Shown: positions 23,888 through 35,957, counted from the first letter of the stretch. The stretch is DNA of 64,000 nucleotides from Ascidia mentula (GCA_947561715.1 OX387205.1:5337001-5401000); one strand, 5' to 3'. Notes: generated from the sequence alone by a model not told the origin. Program-made: numbers and translations.

Positions 23888-25293
23888 TTACTGAGCAGGT
23901 CTGCAACAAAAAACATGTCCTTTAACGTAGCAAGGATTGTACATTGCCGTAAAAGGTGGACATGGACCAGTTGTGTTTCCCCAACTTGGCAGCTTGTTAT
24001 ACAACACAGAGTAACGCTCACAAAGTCTTGTCGAGTTTACTACGTTGTCATCACCAATTGACATCCAGTCGCCCACTTGGTTTCTGCAAAGAGTTTAGAT
24101 TCAAATTAGATGTAGTGATTAAATGAACATCGAAACTCCTGCATGTGATGCCAACTAACATACGCACTGACAAAGCAAACCCCAAAAAATTCGATAAACA
24201 AATACAAGAATTTCGTACACCAACAGTCATAAGCACCTTTTACAAGAGAATTTTTCAGATTTGGTGGGATGCCCACATTACAATTCGATGGATATTAAAG
24301 TGAACCATCACACGACGTACCCAATAGGTGTCCAATTGTTGCCAAATGTGGTTTCAGTTACAAGAACTTCCTTGTTTTGGCAAATTTGTGTGGTGTTGCA
24401 AAGATCCCCTTTTGGTTGCAATTTGTTGCAAACAATCCTGGCGCTTTCCCATGTCAAGTTCTCGACAAGGTGATAATAGTAAATATAGTAAGACCCAAAC
24501 GTATTCACTTTTTCAACTGAGAAAAATAAAAGATTGTTTTTGAAAGTTAAAGACAACGTTCAATGTAGTCTGTAGTGAAAATGTACTATATTGTGTAATG
24601 CATTTTTTATCGCTTTGATTTGTTTCAACCAACATTCATTCATCAACGCACGTCACTATGAAAATCGACTCCTCACGTATATAAAACGCGAACAAACTTA
24701 CCGTGATTGACGTAACGCTTCCAAGAAACAGAAACAGACGTTTGATTCCATCCTGAAGTACTGTTCATCCTCACAATAGTGGCATCGAAAGAAAGTACGT
24801 TATTTTTATAGACATGGTTGTTAAACTTTATTGATGACGTTGGCGTTGTTCTTGCTATTGCATACATGTACTTCGCCGCTTTATTGTAACACTTTTCATA
24901 AACCACAGTTACGTTGATACTATTTGCAGTTGTTCCGAGATCAAGATACTTTTTCTCAAACGACGTCGGCCTGTTGAAACAGCAAGAAAAATCATGAGAA
25001 GATCTGGATTAGATTTATAGATCCTTCAGCCCATTGCTCTTCAAATGTATTGTTACGTATATATTGATGATCTTAAATAAATATATTTAATTGGGATAAA
25101 ACTTGTTCACGGATAATATGCCAAGGTTAGGTAGCTCGGTAAGTTGTTAGAAAGTTTTATTAGTAAGGTTTCGTGACACTGCATCGCCAAAACCAAATAA
25201 ATCACATTTAACAAAATTGTTACTAAAATACATACCTTGACAGACAGTCGTGAAAGTGACAACTAGTAAAAGACTTACTGCGATCAAACGCAT
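23888..25293 (-). pseudogene. Copy D: family member with a single frameshift
   Basis: Exon 1 25293-25236 (58 nt, MRLIAVSLLLVVTFTTVCQ), exon 2 24970-24702 (269), exon 3 24516-24321 (196), exon 4 24083-23888 (196, TAA). All borders are GT-AG. Exon 2 is one base shorter than the 270 nt of copy E: near 24951 a run of three T is two, shifting frame before the DLGTTANSINVTV motif. Everything downstream is open (YEKCYNKAAKYMYA, SGWNQTSVSVSWKRY, NLTWESARIVC, LCNTTQIC, NNWTPIG, FCCRPAQ). With only one defect, this is either a young pseudogene or a base-calling error, so the intact alternative is a 239-residue secreted protein. Exon 2 and 3 sequence is closest to copy E; the duplication unit is about 2.47 kb. 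Confidence 0.75.
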
Positions 25294-26345
25294 GTTACCT
25301 TGTAAAACTATCCACTAAAAATAAATCTCTGTTAATATTGTACCGTAATGTGCAGTGAATACGTAATTGTCCGATTTATTTGAAGCTATCAAATAAATCA
25401 TAAACATATTTTAGGTTTTCAAAACGCACAAAGTTATTTTGCGCCCAAAAGCACACAAAGTTGTATTCAAATACCTAATTTCAACAATTATTCCAGCTTT
25501 TGATTAAATCACACATTCTGGTAAGACCCAACTGTTTGTGACTAGCAAGTACTTATTGGACGCAACTCAAAACATTTTGACAATGTAGCAATTTTTTGGG
25601 GATAAACATGCAACGACCATTAACATGTTTCAAAAAGACTTGTCGGCAGTGGTACAAATTCTGCTATGGTATGTTTATGTGTGCTTGTGTTTATACAACA
25701 TCCTAAAGCTGAGTATTTAGTTACTTGTTTAATGTTGACAATGTCAAGTTGTAAAGACAAAATGAATCAAAAAACAACATCAAATGGGAAACTGCTAACA
25801 CGAACATCCTGTTTTCACCAGTTTCCTGTGATAGTGTGTTAACATACCGCGCTGCAGCAACGTATACGCACAGTAAGTTGCATGAATGCTGTAACTGGCT
25901 TGCAAAATATGAAAATGTGCAAATAACCCCGTGTAGTTTATTGACATGACACAAGTGCCGTAACTGCATGCAAAGTTCAAAGAAAGCCAGTGGAAAAATA
26001 AGCAATGACATAAGTGTCACAAAAACGTTTTATTGATATAAATTTAAACCATGGAAATCAAGGCAGTATAAATTAATTATAAATATACACATTAATCTGC
26101 AAAACCAAAGTTGTAACCTACGGTGATGTCGTGTGTAAAGTGCATCGCGTGTATTGTTGATTACAAAAACAATAACATTACAAACATACAATAAAATTCC
26201 ATGAGTGAATTCTGTTCTAGTCAAACATATTATCCGTTGTCAGTTCAGACTCAGGGTTTAACATCCATGCCCGACATTCAGGACAGATATTCACTTTAAA
26301 TTGTTTTCACTTGTTTATTTACATGTCAGCCTGAGACACATGACT
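25294..26345. other. Spacer between copies D and E
   Basis: Duplicated at 27772-28818. It contains a minus-strand frame (26020-25721, 99 codons, MTLMSLLIFPLAFFELCMQL start) that is also open in the second spacer for 77 codons (28491-28258). The start is hydrophobic and a GTATG donor-like site follows, so a small exon cannot be excluded, but recent duplication alone would explain the shared frame. Confidence 0.4.
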
Positions 26346-27771
26346 TTACGGAGCAGGTGTGCAACAAAACACATGTCCTTTAACGTAACAAGGGTTGTAC
26401 ATTGCAGTAAAAGGTGGACATGGACCATTTGTGTTTCCCCAGCTTGGCAGCTTGTTATACAACACAAAGTAACGCTCACAAAGTCTTGTTGAGTTCACTA
26501 TGTTGTCATCACCAATTGACATCCAGTCGCCCACTTGGTCTCTAAAAAGTCTTGTACATAGGTAAATCGGAAAAAACATTATTTCAAGTACAAAGAAAGC
26601 ATACATAATCCCACTTTAAAATATAAAGAACGTTTGAAACAGAGATGTGTAGTTAAAATTTAAATGTGCACTATGACTGTAGCCATACCCGAAAAAATGC
26701 TGTATCGTTGAATTAATGTGACAACTGAGACTGCATGATATTTCTTTAAATATTTTACGCCAGGCAGTTAGCACATACCTGACAGGTGTCCAATTGTTGC
26801 CAAAAGTGGTTTCAGTAATAAAGACTTTCTTGTTTTGGCAAATTTGTGTGCTGTTGCAAAGATCCCCTTTTGATTGCAACTTGTTGCAAACAACCCTGGC
26901 GCTTTCCCATGTCAAGTTCTCGCCAAGGTAATAATAGTAAATATAGTAAGGCCCAAACGTATTCACCTTTAAAACTGAGAAAAATATAAAGATTGTTTTT
27001 TAAAGTTAAAGACAAAGTTCAATGTAGTCTGTAGTGAAAATGTACTATATTGTGTAATGCATTTTTTATCGCTTTGATTTGTTTCAACCAACATTCTTTC
27101 ATCAACGCACGTCACTATAAAAATCGACTCCTCACGTATATAAAACGCGAACAAACTTACCGTGATTGACGTAACGGTTCCAAGAAACAGCAACAGACGT
27201 TTGATTCCATCCTAAAGTACTGTTCATCCTCACAATAGTGGCATCGAAAGAAAGTACGTTACTTTTATAGACATAAATGTTAAACTTTATTGATGACGTT
27301 GCAGTTGTGCTTGCTATTGCATATATGTACTTTGCCGCTCTATTGTAACATTTTTCATAAACCACAGTTACGTTGATACTATTTGCAGTTGTTCCGAGAT
27401 CAAAGATACTTTTTCTCAAACGACGTCGGCCTGTTAAAATAGCAGGGAAAACCATATGGAGATTTTGATTAGATTTATAGATACTTTAACCCATTGCTCT
27501 TTAAATGTAGTGTTACGTATATATTGATGACATTATATGCTATAGCATGAATATATATATTTAATTGGCATAAAACTAGTTTACGGATAATATGCCAAGG
27601 TTAGATAGCTCGGTAAGTTGTTTAAAAGTTTATTAGTAAGATTTCGTGGCAGTGCATCACCAAAACCAAATAAAACAAAACACATTTAACAAAATCATTA
27701 CTAAAATACATACCTTGACAGACAGTCGTGAAAGTGACAACTAGTAAAAGACTTACTGCGATCAAACGCAT
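26346..27771 (-). CDS. Copy E: intact four-exon secreted Cys-rich protein
   Basis: Exons 27771-27714 (58 nt), 27430-27161 (270), 26974-26779 (196), 26541-26346 (196, TAA); GT-AG borders; phases 1, 1, 2; 720 nt, 239 residues. Signal peptide MRLIAVSLLLVVTFTTVCQ. The variable domain begins GRRRLRKSIFDLGTT and ends LGWNQTSVAVSWNRYVNH. The Cys-rich domain has TFGPYYIYYYYLGENLTW, VVC, LCNSTQIC, NNWTPV, GDWMSIGDD, LCERY, SWGNTNGPCPP and VFCCTPAP. The C-terminal domain has eight cysteines, three from exon 3 and five from exon 4. Numerous NxT/S sequons. Probably secreted; role unknown. It is almost a duplicate of copy D over exons 1-3, while its exon 4 and 3' flank match copy F. Confidence 0.87.
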
Positions 27772-28818
27772 GTTACCTTTTAAAACTATCCCCTAAAATT
27801 AAATCTCTGTTAATATTGTACCATAATGTGCAGTGAATACGTAATTGTCCGATTTATTTGAAGCTATCAAATAAATCATTAACATATTTTAGGTTTTCAA
27901 AACGCACAAAGTTATTTTGCGCCCAAAAGCACACAAAGTTGTATTCAAATACCTAATTTCAACAATTATTCCAGCTTTTGATTATATCACACATTCTGGT
28001 TAGACCCAACTGTTTGTGACTAGCAAGTACTTTTTGGACGCAACTCAAAACATTTTGACAATGTAGCAGTTTTTTTGGGAAAAACATGCAACGACCATTA
28101 ACATGTTTCAAACAGACTTGTCGGCAGTGGTACAAATTCGGCTATGGTATGTTTATGTGTGCTTGTGTTTATACAACATCCTTAAGCTGAGTATTTAGTT
28201 ACTTGTTTATTGTTGACAATGTCAAGTTGTAAAGACGAAATTAATCAAAAAACTTCATCAAACTGCTAACACGAACATCCTGTTTTCACCAGTTTCCTGT
28301 GATTGTGTGTTAACATACCGCGCTGCAGCTACGTATACCCACAGTAAGTTGCATAAATGCTGTAACTGGCTCGCAAAATATGAAAATGTGCAAATAAGCC
28401 CGTGTAGTTTATTGACATGACACAAGTGCCGTAACTGCATGCAAAGTTCAAAGAAAGCCAGTAGAAAAATAAGCAATGACATAAGTGTCACAAAAAAGTT
28501 TTTATTGATATAATTTAAACCATGGACATTAAGGAAGTAGAAATTAAATACAAAATATACACATTAATCTGCAAAACCAAAGTTGTAACTTACGGTGATG
28601 TCGTATGTAAAGTACATCGCCTGTATTGTTGAATATAAAAACAATAACATTACAAACAATACGATAAGATTACTTGAGTGAGTTCTATTCTAGTGAAACA
28701 TATTGTCTGTTGTCTGTTCAGACTCAGGGTTTAACATCCATACCCGACATTCAGGACAGATAGTCACTTTAAATTGTTTAAACTTGTTTATTTACATTTT
28801 AGCCTGAGACACATGACT
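27772..28818. other. Spacer between copies E and F
   Basis: Near-identical duplicate of 25294-26345, shifted by about 2.47 kb, with small indels. Same possible small minus-strand frame (28491-28258). Nothing else seen. Confidence 0.5.
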
Positions 28819-30340
28819 TTACGGAGCAGGTGTGCAACAAAACACATGTCCTTTAACGTAACAAGGGTTGTACATTGCAGTAAAAGGTGGACAAGGACCA
28901 GTTGTGTTTCCCCAGCTTGGCAGCTTGTTATACAACACAGAGTAACGCTCACAAAGTCTCGTTGAGTTTACTATGTTGTCATCACCAATTGACATCCAGT
29001 CGCCCACTTGGTCTCTAAAAAGTGTTGTACAGGTAAATCGGAAAATCATTATCTTAAATACAAAGAAAGCATACATAAACCCACTTTAAAATATAAAGAA
29101 CTTGTTTGAAACAGAGATGAGTTTTAAAAATTTAATTGTGCACTATGACTGTAGTCATACCCGAAAGAATGCTCTATCATTAGATTAATTTGATAACTGA
29201 GACTGCATGATATTTCTTCATATATTTTTCGCCAGGCAGTTAGCACATACCTGACAGGTGTCCAATTGTTGCCTAAAGTTGTTTCAGTAATAAGGACTTT
29301 CTTGTTTTGGCAAATTTGTGTGCTTTTGCAAAGATCCCTTGTCGGTTTTACTTTGCAAACAGCCCTTGCACTTTCCCATGTCAAGTTCTTGGCAATATAG
29401 TACGAGTAGATTTTGTATGATCCGTAGGTTTCGTTTTCCCTTAAACCTGTAAAAATCAATTATTATTTTCCGAACATTAAAGATTTAAATTATTGGTAAA
29501 AAATATGTTGAAGCCTTACTTGCCACATGTAGCCGCTAATTTTATGCATAGACTTAACGCCTTTTAAGGGCGAGACTGCAGTAAAATACTCTCATACTTT
29601 AGCGTTCTTAATAAACATAGACGTACTGCTGTTAAAGTAACGCTTCCAATAGACATCAATAGATATTTGATTCCACCCTGAAGTGCCATTCGTTCTTGTT
29701 ATAGTGGCTTCAAAAGATTGAAGGTGAACTTCGAAGACGTAGATGCCAAGTTTCAGTGATGACGAAGTAGTAGTGTTTGCTCTCGCATCCACGTGCTTTG
29801 CGATTTGTCTGTAGCATCTTTGATAGTCTACAGTGACGTTGATGCTATTGGCCGTTGTACCAACGTCGAATGTGGTTATACGGCCTGTAGATGATAATTT
29901 TAATACTGTTATAATAAACTGGATGTAAATTACTATGCACTAAGGCAATGTATTTCAACCTGTTGGACTGTCCGCACTATTTCATTATGATAATTTGTTG
30001 TGTGTATGAGTGACATGGTGCGGATGAGTGCGGATGACAATTGCCCGATAAATAGTCTTTTAAGTTTCGTTTGAATCATGCCCGTTGATTTGATGCCATA
30101 TTGTTAATTTAAGTTTATTGTAAGAGTTATTGGAGTAGTTGTAATTATTCTGGTGGGTTTATCAAGCTGATTCTTTTGTTTGTCTCGTTTCATTACAATG
30201 TCGAACAAAAAATAACTGTAATGTAAATCTAACATGCTTTTATAACTATAAATTATCACACAAAAATCACAAAAACACATACCTTGTGTAAAAGTCGTCA
30301 AAGCTGCAGAGAGGAAAATATTGACTGCAGTCAAGTCCAT
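28819..30340 (-). CDS. Copy F: intact four-exon secreted Cys-rich protein
   Basis: Exons 30340-30283 (58 nt), 29884-29627 (258), 29446-29251 (196), 29014-28819 (196, TAA); GT-AG borders; 708 nt, 235 residues. The signal peptide MDLTAVNIFLSAALTTFTQ is unlike all other copies. Exon 2 (TTFDVGTTANSINVTV, SGWNQISIDVYWKRYFN) and exon 3 (ENETYGSYKIYSYYIAKN) are copy B type, while exon 4 and the 3' flank match neighbour E (ending FCCTPAP). The protein is therefore a mosaic of the two subfamilies. It is the last family member; beyond 30340 no further copy is seen. Secreted, glycosylated, function unknown. Confidence 0.87.
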
Positions 30341-32151
30341 TGCTGCTAAGTTATACAAAAACCTTTAGCAATGCTTTTTATAGTAAAAGGACAACCACAG
30401 TCAAAGCTTCCGCCTTTTTTGCATTATCCTGCAAACACAAATGAATGATAATAAATCGACGAATGGTGTAAGTGGTGGATAATTAGTTTTGTAATTAATT
30501 CATGACGTATGTATTATTTGTGTTTTGTAATCTGTTACTTGTTTTTTAATGCCGAAACTAGAAGTATATTTTAGTAAAATCAATTGAATTTATAATTTAT
30601 ACAAAAAAAATGGCCAAGAGTTGTCTTGGATTATATCATTAGCAAAAGAATTGATCCAAATCTGAATAAGCATAATTTGCCTTTGTACTGCAAACTTCTC
30701 TTTCGTGTAAAAATATAAGATATTGCTTCACGAACCAGGTTGGAAATATGTTTGGTGCTACAATAAAGGATTCTAAGACTTCGCTTTTAAATACCTGGTC
30801 CCACAAACAAAATATGATAGGAATATGGCAAGGTAAGGTAAAGTTAACCATAATACTGATGGATTAAATCTGCTGACTACAAATGTAAAAAAGCCGAAAG
30901 AAATCCTTCCGGCAGGAATCAGGATCTGCATCTGTGGTTTCCACACCTTGGTTGGTCGAGAAATGAAACCACTGAGTTAGTTTGGGTTATACCGAATTTT
31001 TAAGGCTACGTTACATATGGTCCTGGTTTAGTGAACAAATTGCTTTGATTCGGGGCAACCTGCCGGCAATTACCTGGCTCTGAGTAATGTGCGATACAAA
31101 AGTTTTTTTAAATGATGCAAAAGCATGCAGTAAAAAAAGGGCTCCTCAAAATTTTTTTTTGATCAATGGTTGTGTTGAAAGTGACGATTTCACTTAATAC
31201 TTAAAGTGAACATTTTTCTGTAAATTTTCCAAAATTTTGTTTTTTCCACAATGTTTAGTATAAAATTGATGCTTCACAATGTGTCATTGAATTTGGTCCA
31301 AAATAATGTTATTAGCTGCGTCGAGTTGAAGGTATTATTATGAAAATACATCAACTTAGCAAACAGTGATCTGCGTCACACGACAGAACAGCGTTCTGCT
31401 TTGGGACTATCCTGGTTTTGTGTTAGTGGCATTATGTCGTCATGCAAAGCTGCCAAATACTTTTGTAGAAGTCGCTGAGCGCTCAGCAATATATTTGGTT
31501 TCCGAATAAATGCAATCATATGACGTAATAAAGGTGAAAAATAGAAACAAACAAAAAACAGACAAGTTACACTGAAATGCAGTAATGTTTCATGCTGCCA
31601 ACCATGCTATTGTATGAAACATTACTGCGTTGTCAGGTTATAGTGGTAGAGATGTCCTTCGTATATGTGAAGATCGCCTGGAAAGTTGTGCTCCATAGTG
31701 TACCTTGGCCACAATATACCCCTGCAAAGCCGCTGAGCTCTCGCACCGACTTGTCAGGAAAAAGTGGCTGATCCAGCTAGGATGCCACTTCTGTGCTGCG
31801 CAGCCAGAAAAATCAATTGAAATGAATACGAAAGCACGAAATACAAGTGATGAAGAAACACATGCAACTTTACACCGTAATGAATGTAAAATTATTAGGA
31901 ATCCAAGTAAAAAATCACAACAATATGTGGTTTGATTGCAACGAATTAATAAAACTACTAAAAACTACAAAAAAATCAGTATAGTTACGGCATTCCAAGA
32001 ACCGAGAATATAATCAAACCAAAAGCTGATTTTTCGCCTTTGTTTATTTGGTGCAATGTTACGTTCAATGCTTGAGAATTGATTCTGGGAATCATTTCCC
32101 ATTCTGTTGCAATTTGGCCCTGAAGATTTCCACCTTATTATATATATAACA
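30341..32151. other. Intergenic region right of the gene array
   Basis: AT-rich, with short unsupported frames (30639-30851 minus, 31705-31935 plus). I found no splice-supported exon. It contains one perfect hairpin at 31579-31628. Confidence 0.5.
31579..31628. repeat. 15-bp perfect inverted repeat (hairpin)
   Basis: GCAGTAATGTTTCAT at 31579-31593 and ATGAAACATTACTGC at 31614-31628, separated by 20 bases. It could be the remains of a small palindromic transposon or a structured RNA. There is no T-run or flanking duplication to decide. Confidence 0.6.
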
Positions 32152-33540
32152 ACTGTCTAGGAAACTTTCGTTTCAGGTTAAAATCTTTCAGTTTTCTTTA
32201 ATTAGACATATATATTTCGCTTCGTTAAAAGCATCATCAGTGTCTATAAAAGCAAATTAAGAATTAGGTATAAATAAAATAAAGTAAAGGCTCTCCACTA
32301 CCTCACAACACTCCCTTTACACAACTAAAAACCTGCCACATGCAACGGGTGGAAGCGTTGAGAAACCACGGATAAGATAAGGACACAGAAAAAAAAATAA
32401 AATAAAAACACGGGAAAGATAAAGAAACAGTATCTGCTTAAAGCAAAAAAATGTAAACAAAAAAACATCATTTGCACCGCGGTAAAATCATTTTTTGTAT
32501 ATTAATTTTAGCGTTTATTTTATTTAACCATTTATCTTCAGCCATGTCCAAATCTGCGGTGCGTGGTTGTTCAACGAAAGTGACTTCGTAACATTGTTCA
32601 ATGGGTGGATGTTGAGAAAACGAGCGTGGATGGCAATCTTTAAAATGATGCAAAAGCGCTGTTCCATCGTTGCGCTGTGAAACGTCGAACTTGGACCATG
32701 TGGCACGGTGACCCGACCAACGAGTGGCAAACCTGTTTTTCGTTTGTCCCACGTATTGTTCCTTACATATGTTGCAAGTAGCAACGTATATACCACAACT
32801 TTTGCATGTTAAGTTTTGAATAGTCTTAACTGTGCCAGTTGGAGTTTGTAAACATGTTGATGGTTTAACCATGCTTGTTCTATGTCGACCGTGGTTGCCA
32901 CATAAGGCACAATGCCCGCAGGGATATGATCCTGTTGCAGAGCTATCTGCAGATTTTCCAATGGCAATTTGCCTAGGGCGTATCAGAAGGTTTTGGAGAG
33001 ATGGTGGTCTCTTGTATGTCACCATACAGTTTGGTTTAAGTTGTTTTTCTTTTTCTGAAAGTTGTAGTAGCGCTGGAAACTGCGAGGCCCAATTGATTTT
33101 CTTAATATTTGCCTTTGCCTCTAGTCCGTCAATGCTGTTGTTATAATCGATTTGTAGCTGATTGAGGTATCTCAATCTCATTGTTGGGTGGTGTGATGTT
33201 GCATTGAGGTACAATCGATTAAAGCTAGTTGGCTTAGTGTAACTACACGTCACAAATCGAAACGGATGCAATGGTGTAGTTCTATGGAGCACATCCAAAA
33301 ATTCCAGGCTTTTGTTTTCTTCCCTTGTGTTCAACGAGCGCCAGGTTAACTTTAGTCCGAAGCGTGCAAATTGCTTTATAAGCTCTTTGGTGATTTGCTC
33401 GGACAAAGTTTTGCCAATGCAGATAAAAATGATATCATCAATAAATCTCTTGAACATTTCGGCCTGACGTAACACATGTGCCACTCCGGAAACAACATGA
33501 TGTATTGCTATATTTGCAATAGCAACTGAGTGGTTGTCAC
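32152..33540 (-). mobile_element. Penelope-like element, inverted 3' part
   Basis: The open frame 33484-32468 (338 residues) begins inside the reverse transcriptase (FKRFIDDIIFI box near its start) and continues through the Cys/His linker (YPCGHCALCGNHG) to a GIY-YIG endonuclease (CGIYVATC, EQYVGQTKNRFATRWSGH) and a 38-residue tail ending ILPRCK. Compared with the plus copy it lacks a short stretch after the TSHHPT motif. RT joined to C-terminal GIY-YIG is diagnostic of Penelope-like elements. The 3' UTR and terminal segment (GAAACTTTCGTTTCAGG near 32160-32175) match the far end of the plus copy in inverse orientation. Left-truncated at the junction with the plus copy near 33540. Confidence 0.88.
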
Positions 33541-35957
33541 CACATTGGTTAACGCTTAAAACCTGTCACATTGGTCAAACAAAGAATACCAGAGATGGCA
33601 AAAGATATAGAAACAGGAAAAAGTTATCAATGCGCCTTAACAAACAGCAGGTAGCTGAAGCTTCGGTGCTCAACAAATCAGACATTATGCTGACATCGAC
33701 AGACAAGGTTTTACTGGCTCGTGGTTTAAACTTTGTTCCCACGCCACGCTGGACAGCTTCGTTGGAATCAACTGAATGGCTGGAGGCGCTAAAACATGTG
33801 AGGAGGGTTAAATGGGACTTCATTTTTTCCGGAAAAGAATATGAGGAATCAAAACACATCTTTTCAGGCAAGCTTGCAATTCCACATTTTTCGAGACTAA
33901 ATACTGAATGCTTAGATGAACAGACAAAGACATACACGGAATCAAAATTTGCTAAACTACGTAATCTGGAAGTAAAGGTGCAGCAATTGTTCAAAAGAAA
34001 AAACAATCTTTCCTATGACCTCCGGTGCAGTTTACGGAAAATTTTAAGTTTGGTAATGAACAATGATATTGTGATATGCAAATCCGATAAAGACGGCAAA
34101 GTGGTAGTTCTCAACGAAGCATCGTACTTTGCGATTATGGAAAGAGAGCTACAGCAATTGCACAGGTTAGACTTAAACCAACAGTCTATCAAACCTCATT
34201 TAGAAAATATCAAAAGCAAGTGTGAAGAATGGATGACAAGTCTCCACCGATCTGGTGCGATAGACGATGCAACGCTGAAACATGTAACAGGTATGAAGAT
34301 TGTGGATGGAAACTACCAACATATTCCTGGTTATATTGCCAAATTTTTTGCTTGTCAAGAACCTGCCTATACCTATCCGCTTTTTAAAACTCATAAGCTG
34401 GAAGCAACACAGCTAAACCCTACGCAAATTGAAGATATACCGGTCAGACTGACTGCAGGAAACATAACCACAACACGTGTTACTGCGTTTCTCCAGTACA
34501 TTCTGCAGCCCATAAGTGAAGATTTTTGTCGCACTACTGTAAATGAATTTTGTAAGGATAGCAGACAATACATCAGCAATCTGCTTGAATGGGAAGAGGC
34601 CAACGTTAACACCTTACCAGCGCAGTTGGAAGCACACCCGCTGTATATTGTTGCGGCTGACGTTGTGTCGCTGTATCCGAATATACAACACTCCCTAATA
34701 AAATCTTCACTAAAAAACGCGCTTGATCATCACTCTAAATATTCACCAAAAGTAAAGCGTATCATCATCCAACTCACGATTTTCACGGTTGGAAATGTTG
34801 TCACACAGTTCAAGGAAAGGTTTTATGAAATAACCAATGGTATAGCAACTGGTGACAACCACTCAGTTGCTATTGCAAATATAGCAATGCATCATGTTGT
34901 TTCCGGGGTGGCACATGTGTTATGTCAGGCCGAAATTTTCAAGAGATTTATTGATGATATCATTTTTATCTGCATTGGCAAAACTTTGTCCAAGCAAATA
35001 ACCAAAGAGCTTACAAAGCAATTTGCACGCTTCGGGCTAAAGTTAACCTGCCGCTCGTTGAACACAAGGGAAGAAAACAAAAGCCTGGAATTTTTGGATG
35101 TGCTCCATAGAACTACACCATTGCATCCGTTTCGATTTGTAAAGTGTAGTTACACTAAGCCAACTAGCTTTAATCGATTGTACCTCAATGGAACATCACA
35201 CCACCCAACTGCCATTTTCAAGTCCATTGTGCTCTCTGAAGCAATGAGATTGAGATACCTCAATCAGATACAAATCGATTATAACAACAGCATTGACAGA
35301 CTAGAGGCAAAGGCAAATATTAAGAAAATCACTTGGGCCTCGCAGTTTCCAGCGCTACTACAACTTTCAGAAAAAGAAAAACAACTTAAACCAAACTGTA
35401 TGGTGACATACAAGAGACCACCATCTCTCCAAGACCGTCTGATACGCCCTAGGCAAATTGCCATTGGAAAATCTGCAGATAGCTCTGCAACAGGATCATA
35501 TCCCTGCGGGCATTGTGCCTTATGTGGCAACCACGGTCGACATAGAACAAGCATGGTTAAACCATCAACATGTTTACAAACTCCAACTGGCACAGTTAAG
35601 ATTATTCAAAACTTAGCATGCAAAAGTTGTGGTATATACGTTGCTACTTGCAACATATGTAAGGAACAATACGTGGGACAAACGAAAAACAGGTTTGCCA
35701 CTCGTTGGTCGGGTCACCGTGCCACATGGTCCAAGTTCGACGTTTCACAGCGCAACAATGGAACAGCGCTTTTGCATCATTTTAAAGATTGCCATCCACG
35801 CTCGTTTTCTCAACATCCACCCATTGAACAATGTTACGAAGTCACTAATTCTTAATTTGCTTTTATAGACACTGATGATGCTTTTAACGAAGCGAAATAT
35901 ATATGTCTAATTAAAGAAGACTGAAAAATTTTAACCTGAAACGGAAGTTTCCTATAC
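33541..35957 (+). mobile_element. Penelope-like element, long copy (RT plus GIY-YIG)
   Basis: The open frame ending at 35855 runs about 770 codons, but it has no proper ATG at the junction with the inverted copy; the first Met in element sequence is in KKLSMRLNKQQ. The order is: N-terminal region with LLARGLNFVPTP; RT motif A (AADVVSLYPNI), motif B (NGIATGDNHSVA) and motif C (FKRFIDDIIF, about residue 470 of the frame); the CxxC linker; and a GIY-YIG nuclease (CGIYVATC to RWSGH, about residue 695 on). All RT signature residues are present. The C-terminus is about 37 residues shorter than in the inverted copy because roughly 0.3 kb of tail and 3' UTR is absent. The two copies share terminal sequence, so the pair is bounded by an inverted repeat, a known Penelope arrangement. 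Confidence 0.9.

Noticed and set aside
9625-28965. Antisense frames over exon 4 (SFNVTRVVHCSKRW type) at several loci
   Set aside because: Opposite-strand shadows of the conserved 196-nt exon 4. Their conservation is explained by the sense exon.
32832-35593. Antisense 104-codon frames (MPVGVCKHVDG type) in both Penelope copies
   Set aside because: They are the reverse strand of the RT and GIY-YIG frame and are duplicated only because the element is.
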